Shown here one piece after another: positions 33,291-44,058 of a stretch of 64,000 nt of DNA. Position numbers and translations under genes: made by a program. The stretch's first letter is position 1. Each line of letters begins with the position of its first letter. The notes below the pieces were generated by a model that was not told where the DNA came from, searched no databases, and worked only from the letters and a program-made list of their open reading frames with translations. Source of the stretch: Dromiciops gliroides (lineage: Eukaryota > Chordata > Mammalia > Microbiotheria > Microbiotheriidae); assembly GCF_019393635.1 (NCBI RefSeq), contig NC_057862.1, forward strand, positions 267,978,441-268,042,440. The letters run 5' to 3'.

Positions 33291-34057
33291 TGACATGGGG
33301 TGGGGGGGGCACAGCTAGGTGGCGCAGTAGATAAAGCACTGGCCCTGGATTCAGAAGGACCTGAGTTCAAATCCAGTCTCAGACACTTGACTAGCTGTGT
33401 GACCCTGGGCAAGTCACTTAACCCTCATTGCCCTTCAAAAGAAAAAACAAAAAAACAAACAAACAAAAAGTGACACGGGGAAAATAGGGTAGGGGGGTTT
33501 GGGATAGGGATAGGGGTCCTTAGCAGGGTAGGGGTTAGGGGTTTGGGGTCTGAAGGAATTCGACTTTAAAGAATTACACCCTCTTGCACACAAAAGCAAT
33601 TAGAATAAGATAGTAGTTTATTTAGGGGCAGGGGAAGGGAAACCAATAGAGAAATCCTTGGACTTCTCATAGGGAGAAAGGCATGGCACAGAGCGTGGTT
33701 TGAGACAGGCAGATACTTTTTATAGAGGACTGATGGGGGTGACCATCTGACTGGAAAGTTCCCTTAGTGAGGGAGGACCATCCCCCACTGGTGGTGGCTA
33801 GAGGAGTTGGGTGAGGGGTGGCTATAGATCTCTCAAGCCATCTCTCTCCGCAGGACACAAAGGCAGCAACCACACCTAATCTTATCTCCCCAGGGGTGAG
33901 GGAGACTAGAATGAAGGGTGGGGGTCCCAGAATTAGCTCCACTGTGATCCAGTTCCACTTATCTCTTTAGGTGTGTCTGTCCTTTGGATTACTTTCTCAA
34001 GGAGAAGGTTCTTTGATGTGCCCCAGAGAACTTCTGGGGTGCTATGGGCCCATAACA
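33291..34057 (-). mobile_element. Solo LTR-B
   Basis: Ends TGACATGGGG and CCCATAACA on the plus strand, with a 4-bp duplication AAAG at 33287-33290 and 34058-34061. A SINE is inside near the left edge. Confidence 0.9.
33306..33465 (+). repeat. Marsupial SINE in solo LTR-B
   Basis: Flanked by AAAAGTGACATGGGG / AAAAGTGACACGGGG, which includes the LTR's first bases. Confidence 0.92.
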
Positions 34058-34222
34058 AAAGGATCTGGAAGAGTTAAAGGGTTTAGGAGTAGGGTTGCTC
34101 CCCAAAAGGAAAGAAAACAAAAAGGAAAGAATACATAGAAAAGAATAGATAAGGTAAGGATCTTAGACAAAAAAGGCAGCTTTGGAAATTGAACTGATTA
34201 ATTATTTAAAAAGACATTTTCT

Positions 34223-34403
34223 AGGGAGCAGCTAGGTGGCACAGTGGATAAAGCACCGGCCCTGGATTCAGGAGTTCCTGAGTTCAAATCCAGTCTCAGA
34301 CACTTGACACTTACTAGCTGTGTAACCCTGAGCAAGTCACTTAATCCCCATTGCCCTGCAAAAAAAAAAATTTAATTAATTAATTAAAAAAAATAAATTA
34401 ATT
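34223..34403 (+). repeat. Marsupial SINE with (TTAA)n-rich tail
   Basis: Flanked by AAAAAGACATTTTCT. Confidence 0.92.
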
Positions 34404-34707
34404 AAAAAGACATTTTCTGATTCCCCACAACCCATCAAACCTCTCCAAAACAGAAATTATATACCAAAGATAAAGCAACTTCAACCATCTCTAGGTGTAG
34501 GATACCCATAATCCAAAAGTTAGATAAAAAAAAAAAAAACCTCAAAACCAATGAAGTGATGCTCACTGAGCACCTACCTCCCTCACCTCCTACACTGCAG
34601 AAATTTGCTTGGGTGTAACAAGCCAACCAGCACACCCCAATTTCGGCTCTTCAGGAACAAAACAAAAGAAAATGAATAAATGCTTAATGAGACAGAGGAC
34701 CTCATGG

Positions 34708-35314
34708 TGATGTAGGAGGCAAAGAGGGGTTAACAGAAAAACCTAAGACCCAAGCTTTAACTCAAATAGTAGCTCAAAAAGGGAGTCAGACCCCAGTTAA
34801 TGGATAACTTATGCTAGGTTCTCTTACCCCCAGAAATCAGTGCCCATAACAGGAAGAGGGAGAGAGGCCATGATGACCTTAGACTAAATGACAGGAAATA
34901 GAAATTCTAAAGAAAAATGAAGGTGTTTTGAAACTAAGCATGGGAATCAGAAAGAGACATGCACAGAAAAGGCCAAATTTGTCCCCAAATTCACCTTATG
35001 ACATGTAAACCCCCAAAACACACCTCCACAGAAAAAGGTACCCTCCTTGGGGGTTGGCTTAGGACCCCAGGAACTCCAAATTAGGATAAGCCCTCCCTTG
35101 TAACAACCCAAGGTAGAGAATATTATAATATACTATACTATAAATTTAACTGTCTTTCCTTTCACTATTCAAAAGATACCTTTGCACTTTTCTGGTTCTC
35201 TCCCTGTGGTCATTCACAGTATTGCAATAAAACTTGGGAAACTGAATCACTGAGTCTTGTAATTCTTTTGGGACAACTCACAATCAATTTGACCCCAAAT
35301 TCCATCCCACATCA
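34708..35314 (+). mobile_element. Solo LTR (LTR-C)
   Basis: 607 bp, TGATGTAGGAGGC...CCCACATCA, with perfect 4-bp duplication ATGG at 34704-34707 and 35315-35318. AATAAA at ~35226 (TTGCAATAAAACTTGG). Confidence 0.93.
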
Positions 35315-35589
35315 ATGGGACACAACATGCTTCTTCTGAATGATTAAAAAAGAAATGAGAAGTATAGGAACAGAGTCTATGTCGTACACAACAACAAAAA
35401 TAGGCAGAACAGAAAAACTGGAATTTGTTTTCACCAAAAAAAGGAGAGAATAGATGTATCTAGAAGAGAAGCAAAAACAACAGTAGAAAATATGCTCACT
35501 ATGCAAGCAAAAATACTGGTCTCCAAGAAATAGAATCAATCTAAGAATCATAGAACTCCTAGAACAGGGCTTCTTAAACTTTTTCTCCT

Positions 35590-35721
35590 TGTGGGGATAT
35601 AGGGTAGGGGGGTTTGGATAGGGGTAGGGGTTTGGTGTAAGGGTTCTTAGGAATTCCTCTTTAAAGAATTACACCCTCTTGCACACAAATCCAATAGAGT
35701 AAGATAATAGTTTATTCAGAA
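35590..35721 (-). repeat. LTR-B fragment (outer copy, U5 side)
   Basis: Antisense end of LTR-B stopping at GTTTATTCAGAA, where LTR-A begins. The next ~50 bases of the same LTR appear at 40499-40552 (GGGGCTGGGGAAGGGAAACC). Confidence 0.75.
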
Positions 35722-36181
35722 TGATATGGGGGAGAAGCCGATAGGAGAAAGCACGTGGGTCCTTAGGATTCCTCTGTAAAGAATTACACTCTCCCACAAG
35801 ACCTAATTAGGAATAAAAGAACAGGTTTATTGGGGTACAAGAGAAACCGGCCGGGAAGAAGGTTTTGCTTGAACAAAACACTTTCCTCCCTGGCTAGCTT
35901 GTGGAGTGCCATTTTATAGGGTTTAGATGGGGTGGGTAAGAGTCTCTTATTGGGTGAGGGGCTGGTGGTCTTCCCAAGTTGTGCTGGCGTAGGAGGAATC
36001 CCTCCTGATCGATCTGGTGGTGGGTGTCAACTTTGTCCTGATGGGTCTAAGCAGTCTGCTGATGGGCGGTTCCAGGGGGTCTTCTCCTGGATTACCTCAT
36101 CCAGGTGCTTAGGAGGACTGGAATGTAGGGTGGTGGTCCTGGAGCATGCTCAGTTCGATCTGTGCAGCTTATCTCTGTTAG

Positions 36182-36213
<32 letters not shown>

Positions 36214-36340
36214 CCTTGATTGAGTTCAAGGAGAGGCCTACTTGATTTCAAGGGAAAACCCCTGAGGTTTCAAGGAAAAAGTTCCTTGAACTCCCCAGAG
36301 AACTGTTGGGGTAACCGGGGCCCATAATCCTCCCATGACA
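35722..36340 (-). repeat. 3' LTR of the LTR-A provirus
   Basis: 619 bp, homologous to the solo LTR at 44059-44655. A run of GT repeats (36183-36214) has expanded from a short ACACACAC stretch in the other copy. Confidence 0.9.
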
Positions 36341-36566
36341 TTCCCCCCTTCTTATATCTAGGGAAAAAGGCCGGCAGTCTCATCTTTTGTAACTGCTTCC
36401 TGCTGGTTATGGATGTAGAGATGTCCCTGAATTATTGGGGGTACAGCAGAAGTCATTATGGGCCTGGTCCAGGGAGTGAAGAGGCATGTAGGCGGGGGTA
36501 GTGGCTGCCATAAGGTTGAAAGCCTTTGAGTCTGCTTGAGACAAATTTAACAAAAAGGTTAAAGAG

Positions 36567-37060
36567 TCAAGGGCCAAAGATTAAAAGAACAACGGCTAAT
36601 ATCACTATCGGAATGAAGGGAGTCAACCAAGAAAGAAACTGAGAACTCCAGGAACCTGAATGAGGAGACAAAAGCTGCTCACGTGTGTCCCTCATCCAGT
36701 GAGAGATATCATGGAAATATTGTACTCGGGTCTCGACTTTCCTTGAATTGTTAATATACACACAACAAGATGTATTCCGAACCATACACACACCACCTTC
36801 AGCTGCTAGGAGATAGTCTAAGGCTATTCTGTTATCTAACACTACATTGGCTAGAGTATCAAGGGACTTTTGTAAATCCTCTAGCCCAGCTGCTGTTTCA
36901 TTCGAGAGTCTTTCTATGGCCACAGTAAGATGGGTTAATGTGGCATCCTGTTCAATATAACCTATGAAAGGGATGGTGAGAGCTGCTGCCTTCTTAACCG
37001 ACCAGAGAAAATTATCCCAGGAACCCCGTTTAACTCTCGAGGGGTGATTAGCAGGAAGGG
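36567..37060 (-). pseudogene. env: env TM subunit, frame largely open
   Basis: Retroviral transmembrane envelope subunit, the fusion part of Env. In order on the minus strand: a basic cleavage motif RVKR near 37050, a hydrophobic fusion-peptide-like stretch, a heptad region, a segment like the gammaretroviral immunosuppressive domain (LDNRIALDYLLAAEGGVC), the C-x6-CC motif that links SU and TM in class I viruses, and a membrane anchor ending at the stop at 36567. This part reads as one frame. SU upstream is broken, so no working Env is expected. Confidence 0.8.
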
Positions 37061-37411
37061 TTGAGGGGTTGTGGAAAACCTTTACTCAAGGATCCAAAAA
37101 TCCCATTGTGCATTATCCATATTGTATATAGGGGCTGGGACATGAGGTTGTCAAGACTTTCTGGGGGTGCTCTTTGGGAGTTAAGCCTGTAACAAAAATT
37201 GGCAGATTCTGGTGTCCACAGACAAAGACATACCCCTGAGGGGCACATAAGGACCCGTTGGTGTTCCTGAGCAATGTCTCAATCTCCTTGCCCCATTTTG
37301 AGGTTGGATTGCATGAGGTATAATGCCAGGACAAATCTGGCTGTTCTTAAGGGTCTTTAACATACCCCAAGAAGCTGGAGGCCGTCAGGGATGCTAGGGG
37401 GTAGAGTAATC

Positions 37412-37564
37412 TTTTTTTTTTCTTTTTAAGTGAGGCAATTGGGGTTAAGTGACTTGCCCAGGGTCACACAGCTAGTAAGTGTTAAGTGTCTGAGGCAGAA
37501 TTTGAACTCAGGTACTCCTGACTCCAGGGCCGGTGCTCTATCCACTACGCCACCTAGCCACCCC
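37412..37564 (-). repeat. Marsupial SINE in env
   Basis: Flanked by GGGTAGAGTAATCTT / GGGTGGAGTAATCTT. Confidence 0.94.
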
Positions 37565-37997
37565 TGGGTGGAGTAATCTTTAAAACTGTCACCTGGAGTC
37601 AGGACAGTGTAATCAGGTTACCAGTATGTACACCTGGACAAGTAAAATAAACCCTTTTTATCATTCAAGGGGATTGGTGATCCTGGACAATTTACACACA
37701 GGGCATGTGTGAGGTTGAATGGAAAGGAGGTACCTTTCCAATTCTTGAGGCACGTTAGCTTGTGAAGTCCATTGATCACTTTCCCTCCCTTAATCATCAT
37801 TGTCCCTGTGTACTGTTTCTTGGGATAAGTGATGTTGAAAAAAGGCCTACCAGCAGTGAAGCATGGAATGCACCTAAAGGTCTCCCACAGTGGTATTGCG
37901 AATATAGGGAGGGTTGCATAGCGAGGGGACATAAAGGGAAGAGGCATAGGAGTAGAAAAATTTGCACCATGTACTATAGGTAGTGTATGGAGCAAAC

Positions 37998-38510
37998 TGC
38001 CTCAGTTTACCCAAATAACTCGAGGAGATCACCAAGTCAAGCAGAGACAGATTTATTACATCCTCATGAGGACGGGCAAAACCCAATTACACATTGAAGT
38101 CTTGCAAAGATATGCCCAATCCTCTAGGTTTTTATAGTAATCTTGAAAAGGACTGTCCCCACTTACACCTAGGGTGGATGGGCTCACAATCTAACATCCA
38201 ATCCTGTCTCATCCAAGGTGCGTGTTCAGCTCGTGATCAATGTATGGAGACATGCATACGTGTTCCAGGAGCAAGGGGGAAAAGGGGAGGGGGAACAAGG
38301 TCAAACCAAAGGAAAAGGAAACAGGGGAGTGAGAGTCAGATGTTTCAAATCTCACAGTTCCCACTGACTCCCCTCTCCAGGCCCCTGTCTCTAAAGATAA
38401 GGATGACAGGGTTAAAATTTATCTTCGGCTATGTTGGGAAGTCAAAGAAATAATTGGCAATTAAACTTAAAGGAGACAGTGAGAATTTGACAAGCAATAA
38501 ACTTCTAACA
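37998..38510 (-). mobile_element. Solo LTR-D inserted in env
   Basis: Antisense copy of the 13450-14056 repeat. TGCCTCAGTTTACC at the left, TTCTAACA at the right. An AAAC-like duplication flanks it with one base of uncertainty. AATAAA equivalent lies at 38050 (ATTTATTACATCC). Confidence 0.75.
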
Positions 38511-38929
38511 AACTATACTGGGGCAGGTCTGGGTACCTTCCAGACCCCATGGTCAGAGTTTAATCTGACTCAAATCCATAATCATATCATACAGTAGGGA
38601 TCCATCACTATCCTGGGGATGTCTCTTACACACCCAGCAATCTGATGGTCCAGCCCTGGCGACTGCATCACCTAGTTGGACGATTGCATTATCCTGCCAG
38701 GTGCCAGGGCTTATGACTGAGGAGGGGAAGGAGGGCAAAGAAGCAAAGAGCACAAGAGGAGTAGCATAATGGAGTGATAGTGAGGGGAAGGTACACCGAT
38801 AATGGTACCAGACCAGTCAAAGGCTGTCTCCGGATCAGCTCTTTCTTTTAAAAAGGTACTTCAGGTCCTTGACTGGTTCACATGAATATTCAGCTGTCTT
38901 CTGTATCAGGTGCTATAGGGAGGAAAGGT

Positions 38930-39880
38930 TTAATCTGAGAAAGATGAGTCCAAGAGTGCTGCCCCTCCAGGGTTTTTTTTGTGTTTTTTTTTTTTTTTTT
39001 TTAGTGAGGCAATTGACTCCAGGGCCGGTACTCTATCCACTGCCACCTAGCTGCCCCTTGCCCCTCCAGTTTTACTGCTGTAGGGGTAGACAAGATTACC
39101 CGATGAGGCCCCTCCCAACGAGGGGTTAGCTGGTCTGAGGCCCTGCCTGTGTCCCAGACTTTAAGGAAGACTAAGTCTCCTGGCTGGGCAGGGTATTGGA
39201 TGCCCAAGTCGTCCTGAGGTGAAGGTTTGGGCAGTATTTGGTCTGCGTGTTCCCGTATGGCCTGATGCACAGACCTTAGCTGTCTGGAAAAACTGGTAAT
39301 GGCATGAGTGTTTGAGTCGAGGAGGGGATCCATTACAACGAATGGTCTACCATACATGAGTTCAAAAGGGCTTAGACCCAGCTTAGTCCTAGGGGCCATT
39401 AGTACTCTAGTCAGAGCAATGGGGAGTGCCTGGACCTAATCTATTTTTGCCTCTGTACAGATCTTAGTAAGGGTTGTTTTTAGAGTTTGGTTCATGCGTT
39501 CTACCTTCCCTGAGGACTGGGGATGTCAGGCAGAGTGAAAGTGGTAAGTAATGCCAAGTGAGTTGAGTAACTCGAGAGGTAAAGGCAGTGCCATTATCAC
39601 TCTGGAGAGATTAGGGTAGACCAAATCAGGGAATAATCTCATTTAAGAGGGCTTTGGCTACCTCAGAGGCTTTCTCGGATCTGCTAGGGAAAGCCTCCAC
39701 CCAACCAGTGAATGCATCAACAAAGACCAGGAGAACTCTATGTCTCCCGCATGTGGGCAGATGAGTGAAGTCAATCTGCCAGTCCTCTCCTGGGAGCTCC
39801 CCCCTGTGCTGGACGGGCTTCAAAAGGGAGGGAGGCTTTAAGGCTCCACCTGTATCAGTCTGAGCACATAGGGAACAAAT
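38930..39880 (-). pseudogene. pol: pol remnant: integrase C-terminal two thirds
   Basis: Order on the minus strand: the second half of the integrase zinc-binding motif (CSLC, 39865), catalytic core segments (WQIDFTHLP, LVFVDAFTGWVEAFP, 39650-39790), a gap with frameshifts, GLSPFELMYGRP (39350), then the C-terminal DNA-binding region with GDLVFLKVW and the end across a SINE (WTHLSQIKP, 38935). These match gammaretrovirus-type integrase. The core is disrupted between 39400 and 39620 and the 5' part is missing. Confidence 0.82.
38971..39056 (-). repeat. Marsupial SINE with large internal deletion
   Basis: Only the tail and head remain (~50 bp plus poly(T)). Flanked by GCCCCTCCAG. Confidence 0.85.
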
Positions 39881-40498
39881 GTAATGGGAGAAATGGGGTA
39901 CGGGTTGGGTTAGGGGTTGGGATTCTTAGGAATTCCTCTTTAAAGAATTACACCCTCTTACACACAAAAGGTGGTTAGAATAAGGTAGTAGTTTATTTAG
40001 GAGCAAGGGAAGGGAAGTGAGGAGGGAAGGGAAACCATGACAGAAATCATTGGACTTCTCATGGGGAGATAGGCACAAAGCACGCGGCTCAGAGGTACCA
40101 ATCTCCTCGAGCAGGAGACTGGTAGGTACTTTTATAGAAGACTGATGTGGGGAGGGGTCATCATTTGACTGTGGAAAGTTCCTTTAGTGAGAGAGGCCCA
40201 TCCTCTACTGGTGGTAGCTGGGGGAATTGGGTGAGGAGTGGAGGACCATCCCCCACTGGTAGTGACTAGAGGAATAGGGTGAGGGGTGGCTACGGATTCC
40301 TCTTCAGAACACAAAGGCTGCAGCCACACCCAAATTTATCTCCCCAGGGTAAGGGAGACCAGAATGAAGGATGGGAATCCCAAACTAGCTCAGTCTGATT
40401 TGGTTCAGCTTATTTTATCTGCTCTGGTTTAGTTTCTCAAGGAGAAGCTTCCTTGATGTGCCCCAGAGAACTTCTGGGGTGCTCTGCACCCCATGACA
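39881..40498 (-). repeat. LTR-B copy within the cluster
   Basis: Full-length, TGTAATGGGA...CCCCATGACA on the plus strand. Left flank is LTR-A integrase and right flank is outer LTR-B, without a shared duplication, so a deletion or recombination joined them. Confidence 0.82.
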
Positions 40499-40552
40499 AG
40501 GGGCTGGGGAAGGGAAACCAAGAGAGAAATCCTTGGACTTCTCATGAGAAGG
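40499..40552 (-). repeat. Piece of the outer LTR-B
   Basis: Continues the fragment that ends at 35721, and stops at CTCATGAGAAGG. Confidence 0.65.
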
Positions 40553-41059
40553 TGTAATGGGGGAAATGGGGTATGGGGTTTGGGTACGGGATTGGGGTTT
40601 TTAGGAATTCCTCTTTAAAGAATTACACCCTCTTGCACACAAAAGTAGTTAGAATAAGTGGTAGTTTATTTAGGGGCAAGGGAAGGGAAGGAGGGGGGAA
40701 GGGAAACCATGAAATAAATCCTTGGACTTCTCATGGAGAGATAGGCACAAAGCATGTGGTTCAGAGGTACCAATCTCCTCGAACAGGAGACTGGTAGGTA
40801 CTTTTATAGAGGACTGATGGGGGTGGACCATCTGCCTGTGGAAAGTTCCTTTAGTGAGGGAGGACTATACCCCACTGGCAGTGACAGGAGGAATTGGGTG
40901 AGGGGTGGCTACTGATCTCTCTTCAGAACACAAAGGCCAGCCACACCCTATCCTCAGGGGTGAGGGAGACTGGAATGAAGGGTGGTGGTCCCAGAGCTAG
41001 CTCAGTCCTGATCAGGTTCCACTTCTCTGTTTAGGTATGTCTGTCCTTTGGTTTAGTTT

Positions 41060-41676
41060 TGTCATGGGGCACAGAGCACCCCAGAATTTCTCTGGGGCAC
41101 ACCGAGGAATCTTCTCCTTGAGAAACTAAACCAGAGGACAGATAATGCCTAGAGAGATAAGTGGAACCAAATTGGACTGAGCTAGCTTGGGATTCCTACC
41201 CTTCATTCTGGTCTTCCTTACCCTGGGGAGATAAGTTTGGGTGTGGCTGCGGCCTTTGTGTCCTGAAGAGGGATCCGTAGCCACCCCTCACCCAATTCCT
41301 CTAGTCACTACCAGTGGGGGATGGTCCTCCACTGCTCACCCAATTCCCCCAGCTACCACCAGTGGGGGATGGTCCTCTCTCACTAAAGGAACTTTTCACG
41401 GGCAGATGGGCCACCCCCATCAGTCCCCTATAAAAGTACCTTCCGGTCTCCTGTTCGAGGAGATTTGGTACCTCTGAGCCATGTGCTTTATGTCAAATCT
41501 CCCCATGAAAAGTCCAAGGATTTCTTTCATGGTTTCCCTCCCCCCACCCTTCCCTTCCCTTGCTCCTAAATAAACTATCACCTTATTCTAACTAAGTTTT
41601 GTGTGCAAGAGGGTGTAATTCTTTAAAGAGGAATTCCCAAGAACCCCAACCCGTACCCCATTTTCCCACCATATCA
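41060..41676 (+). repeat. 5' LTR of the inverted-end provirus
   Basis: 617 bp with TATAAAAG (near 41429) and CTAAATAAACTATC poly(A) region. A ~45-bp tandem duplication of the CACTACCAGTGGGGGATGGT block lies near 41305-41370. Confidence 0.9.
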
Positions 41677-41678
41677 TC

Positions 41679-41702
41679 TGGCGCCCAAACGTTGTAGGGA
41701 CG
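41679..41702 (+). promoter_or_regulatory. Primer binding site, drifted tRNA-Lys type
   Basis: TGGCGCCCAAACGTTGTAGG begins 2 nt after the LTR. The first 10 nt fit tRNA-Lys1,2 and the rest has drifted. Confidence 0.7.
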
Positions 41703-42151
41703 TGGGATTTTCCTCTTTTCTCTTAGCACACAAACTGGGGGGTGGGAACCTCCCTTCTGAGTTTCCTTTCTCCCTCTCCCGCCTGACTCAACCTCCCGTT
41801 TGAGTCACAGAGAGGTAGAGAGAGGGTCAGCTTTCGCCTGAGTCTCCCTCCCTCGCTGAAAGCTCAAACAGACGTCTGGACCACGCTTGGCACAGAACCT
41901 GGAGGTAAGACCATACCTTCTGGGTTTCTCTTCTCCCTCTCCCACTGGACTCAACCTCCCGTTTGAGTCACAGAGAGGTAGAGACGGTCGGCGTCTGCAC
42001 TACAGCAGAGAGCAGCCTGGGACTCCTAGATGTCCGAACCACGCTCAGACCCTCAGACTACACGTTTCTGGGTAAGAACATTTATACTTATGTGTCTATC
42101 CCTTACCAGCTCTCTGCTCTTGGTTCAGACTATTCTCCTTAGACAGTAGTT

Positions 42152-43108
42152 ATGGGACAGAAAGGGAGTGTTCCGAAAAATTCACCTCTGGGGTGCATTC
42201 TAAGAGATTGGACTAGACTGGAACTTAAAAACCTAAGAAAGAGATGTATGATACATTTTTGTAACAATTTATGGCCACATTATCCTCTAGGAAGTGAAGG
42301 AAATTGGCCTGTACACGGCACCCTTAATTATAATACCATCTCACAATTGGACAAGTTTTGCAAGCGTGAAGGGAGATGGACAGAGATTCCATACATATCG
42401 GCTTTTAAGAGTTTGAGTCAGAAGTCAAAGGGAAAGGATGAGGTCCCCTTGCCGGTTGAGAATCACCAAAAGCCCAAGCAATTAGCTAACCCTTCGGGCA
42501 CCTACTCTGAGACCTCAGCCTCCCCTCCTCCTCAAACTCATTCCCTACCTGTTTCTCATTCCACTCCTTCTCCGCCTGCTTCCGTACCTATGGGTCAACC
42601 ACAGTCATATCACTCTATGACTGAGACCTCTCCTTGCCCACCGGCTGATCTCAGAACCAATTCCCTGTGCCACACGGGGAGTGGATATCAGTGTCCTTCT
42701 ATCTTGCTCTACCCCATTTACAATCTGGGGGGACTCCAATGTTCCCATTTCTCCTGTTTTTTCCATTCAGCAGTTGACCCCATCTGCTTTACCTAATCTG
42801 CAGTCACCTATGGCTATCTCCCTTTCCCCATCTCCACCCACGCTGCAGCCAAAGACTGTTTCCCCTCCCCCACCTACTCCACAGCCAAAGGCTGTCACCC
42901 CTCCCCCACTGGGCCCTGCGCCCAATTCTCTGTCTCCACCTGAGCTATCTCCCCAACCCAGGTCTTTACCAGTGTCTCCCACTGCTTCCCTGCTTCCATT
43001 AAGGGAATTTCCCATTGGGAAGGGCACAACAGTAAGGCATGCCCCTTTTTCTATAAGCAGGTTATCTCAGATTAAAGAGAAATTGGGGAGCTACTCAGAG
43101 AACACCCC
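42152..43108 (+). pseudogene. gag: gag remnant (matrix, linker, start of capsid)
   Basis: Starts Met-Gly-Gln (myristoylation-type) and is open through the matrix for about 110 codons, then a proline-rich linker with frame changes, then the capsid start (SRLSQIKEKLGSYSE). Cut at 43108 in a run of C where the inverted U3 begins. Nearly the same as the copy at 46123. Confidence 0.8.
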
Positions 43109-43495
43109 CCCCCCAGGGTAAGGGAGACCAGAATGAAGGGTAGGAATCCCAAGCTAGCTCAGTCCGATTTGGTTCCTCTAGGCGTTAGCTGTCCTCTGGT
43201 TTAGTTTCTCAAGGAGAAGATTCCTCGGTGTGCCCCAGAGAAATTCTGGGGTGCTCTGCGCCCCATGACAGTTTCTCAAGGAGAAGGTTCTTTGATGTAC
43301 CCCAGAGAACTTCTGGGGTGCTAGGCCCTATGACATACTCATGAACCCTTTTCGCCGGAGAAAATTTTCCTCAACACCAGGTATAGAGGCATAGAAAATC
43401 GGCACCTTTTACTGGTGCCAAATTTTTCATGACTCCCACATTCAGTTACATGACCCACTTATGGGGGGTGACCCACAGTTTAAGAAGCTAGAAGA

Positions 43496-44054
43496 ACACA
43501 AGAGGACCAAACCCCCCCCAAACCCCAAAATTTTTAACATCATAATGCAGGAAACAATAGAATTGTTCAGAATTTTTGAACACATTTAGAAAATGAAGTA
43601 GCAACTGAAAGAATTCACAAATCACCTTCAGGGTAAAAAAACAACAACCAAACCCAAGGCAGTAAACTCCAAGACAAATAATGGTTTAATTTAACAAGTC
43701 AATTCAGAAACAAGTTCTGCAAGGGATCCAAAGACAGAATACCTTCAAATACAAAGGAAAAGAAATTTGAATAATGCATGAATATTCTGTATCTACCAGA
43801 AAAGTTAGAAGGGAATGGAATAATGGTTCTGAAGAGCTCAGGATGAAGTCCAGGATGATTTTACCCTACAAATCTGAGCTTAAAGATACAAGAAAAAATA
43901 AGAACATTCAAAAAATAAAAAGGTGTTTGAAACAGAAAGAAAACCAGATCTGAAGTGATTATTTGCTTCTTGAACACCCTAAACAACAGACATGCAGGAG
44001 TAAATAAATACAGCGGCCAAGGACAGAAACAGTAACAAAGCAACAGGAGAGACC
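43496..44054 (+). repeat. Degenerate L1-like sequence
   Basis: GAAAGAATTCACAAATCACC resembles the L1 ORF1 segment 'ERIHQSP'. The rest is poorly conserved. Confidence 0.35.
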
Positions 44055-44058
44055 CAAC

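Larger units (their letters stand above)
37061..38760 (-). pseudogene. env: env SU remnant, interrupted
   Basis: Pieces of the surface subunit include a leader-like hydrophobic stretch and a CWVC motif near 38640, and the segment at 37618-37995 with a CVNC motif. It is split by LTR-D (37998-38510) and a SINE (37412-37564), with further stops. Role in the ancestor: receptor binding. Confidence 0.7.
35722..39880 (-). mobile_element. LTR-A provirus, 5'-truncated, with integrase and env
   Basis: Antisense. It has a 3' LTR (35722-36340), a polypurine tract (plus strand TTCCCCCCTTCTT at 36341), env and the C-terminal part of pol. It stops inside the integrase zinc-binding region where an LTR-B begins, so the 5' LTR, gag and most of pol are lost. 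Class I (gammaretrovirus-like) by its env TM and integrase motifs. Also interrupted by LTR-D and two SINEs. Confidence 0.85.
41060..43270 (+). mobile_element. LTR-B provirus with two U3 termini (inverted ends)
   Basis: Begins with a full plus-strand LTR (41060-41676), primer site, leader and gag. The right end is a minus-strand U3 (about 43107-43270) in place of a plus-strand LTR, so both termini read TGTCATGGGG inwards. The arms are ~165 bp and share the unusual ACACCGAGGAATC variant not seen in the other copies, so they come from the same provirus. Both borders carry GTTT (41056-41059 and 43271-43274), the 4-bp mark of integrase. Confidence 0.8.
40553..43333 (-). repeat. LTR-B split by an inverted-end provirus
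   Basis: Left part 40553-41059 ends TTTAGTTT. Right part 43271-43333 starts GTTTCTCAAGG and ends CCCTATGACA. Together they make one antisense LTR-B with GTTT duplicated around the insert 41060-43270. Confidence 0.82.
35565..43495 (-). mobile_element. hAT-type MITE split by a 7.7-kb provirus cluster
   Basis: The left end GGGCTTCTTAAACTTTTTC at 35568 and the remainder from 43334 (TTTTACTGGTGCCAAATTTT...GACCCACAGTTTAAG) join into one element of the 31556-31735 family in reverse orientation. All sequence from ~35590 to 43333 is therefore younger insertion. Confidence 0.7.

Noticed and set aside
33480..33550. Telomere-like TTAGGG/TTTGGGG runs
   Set aside because: Part of the G-rich U5 end of LTR-B present in all copies. 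Not an interstitial telomere.
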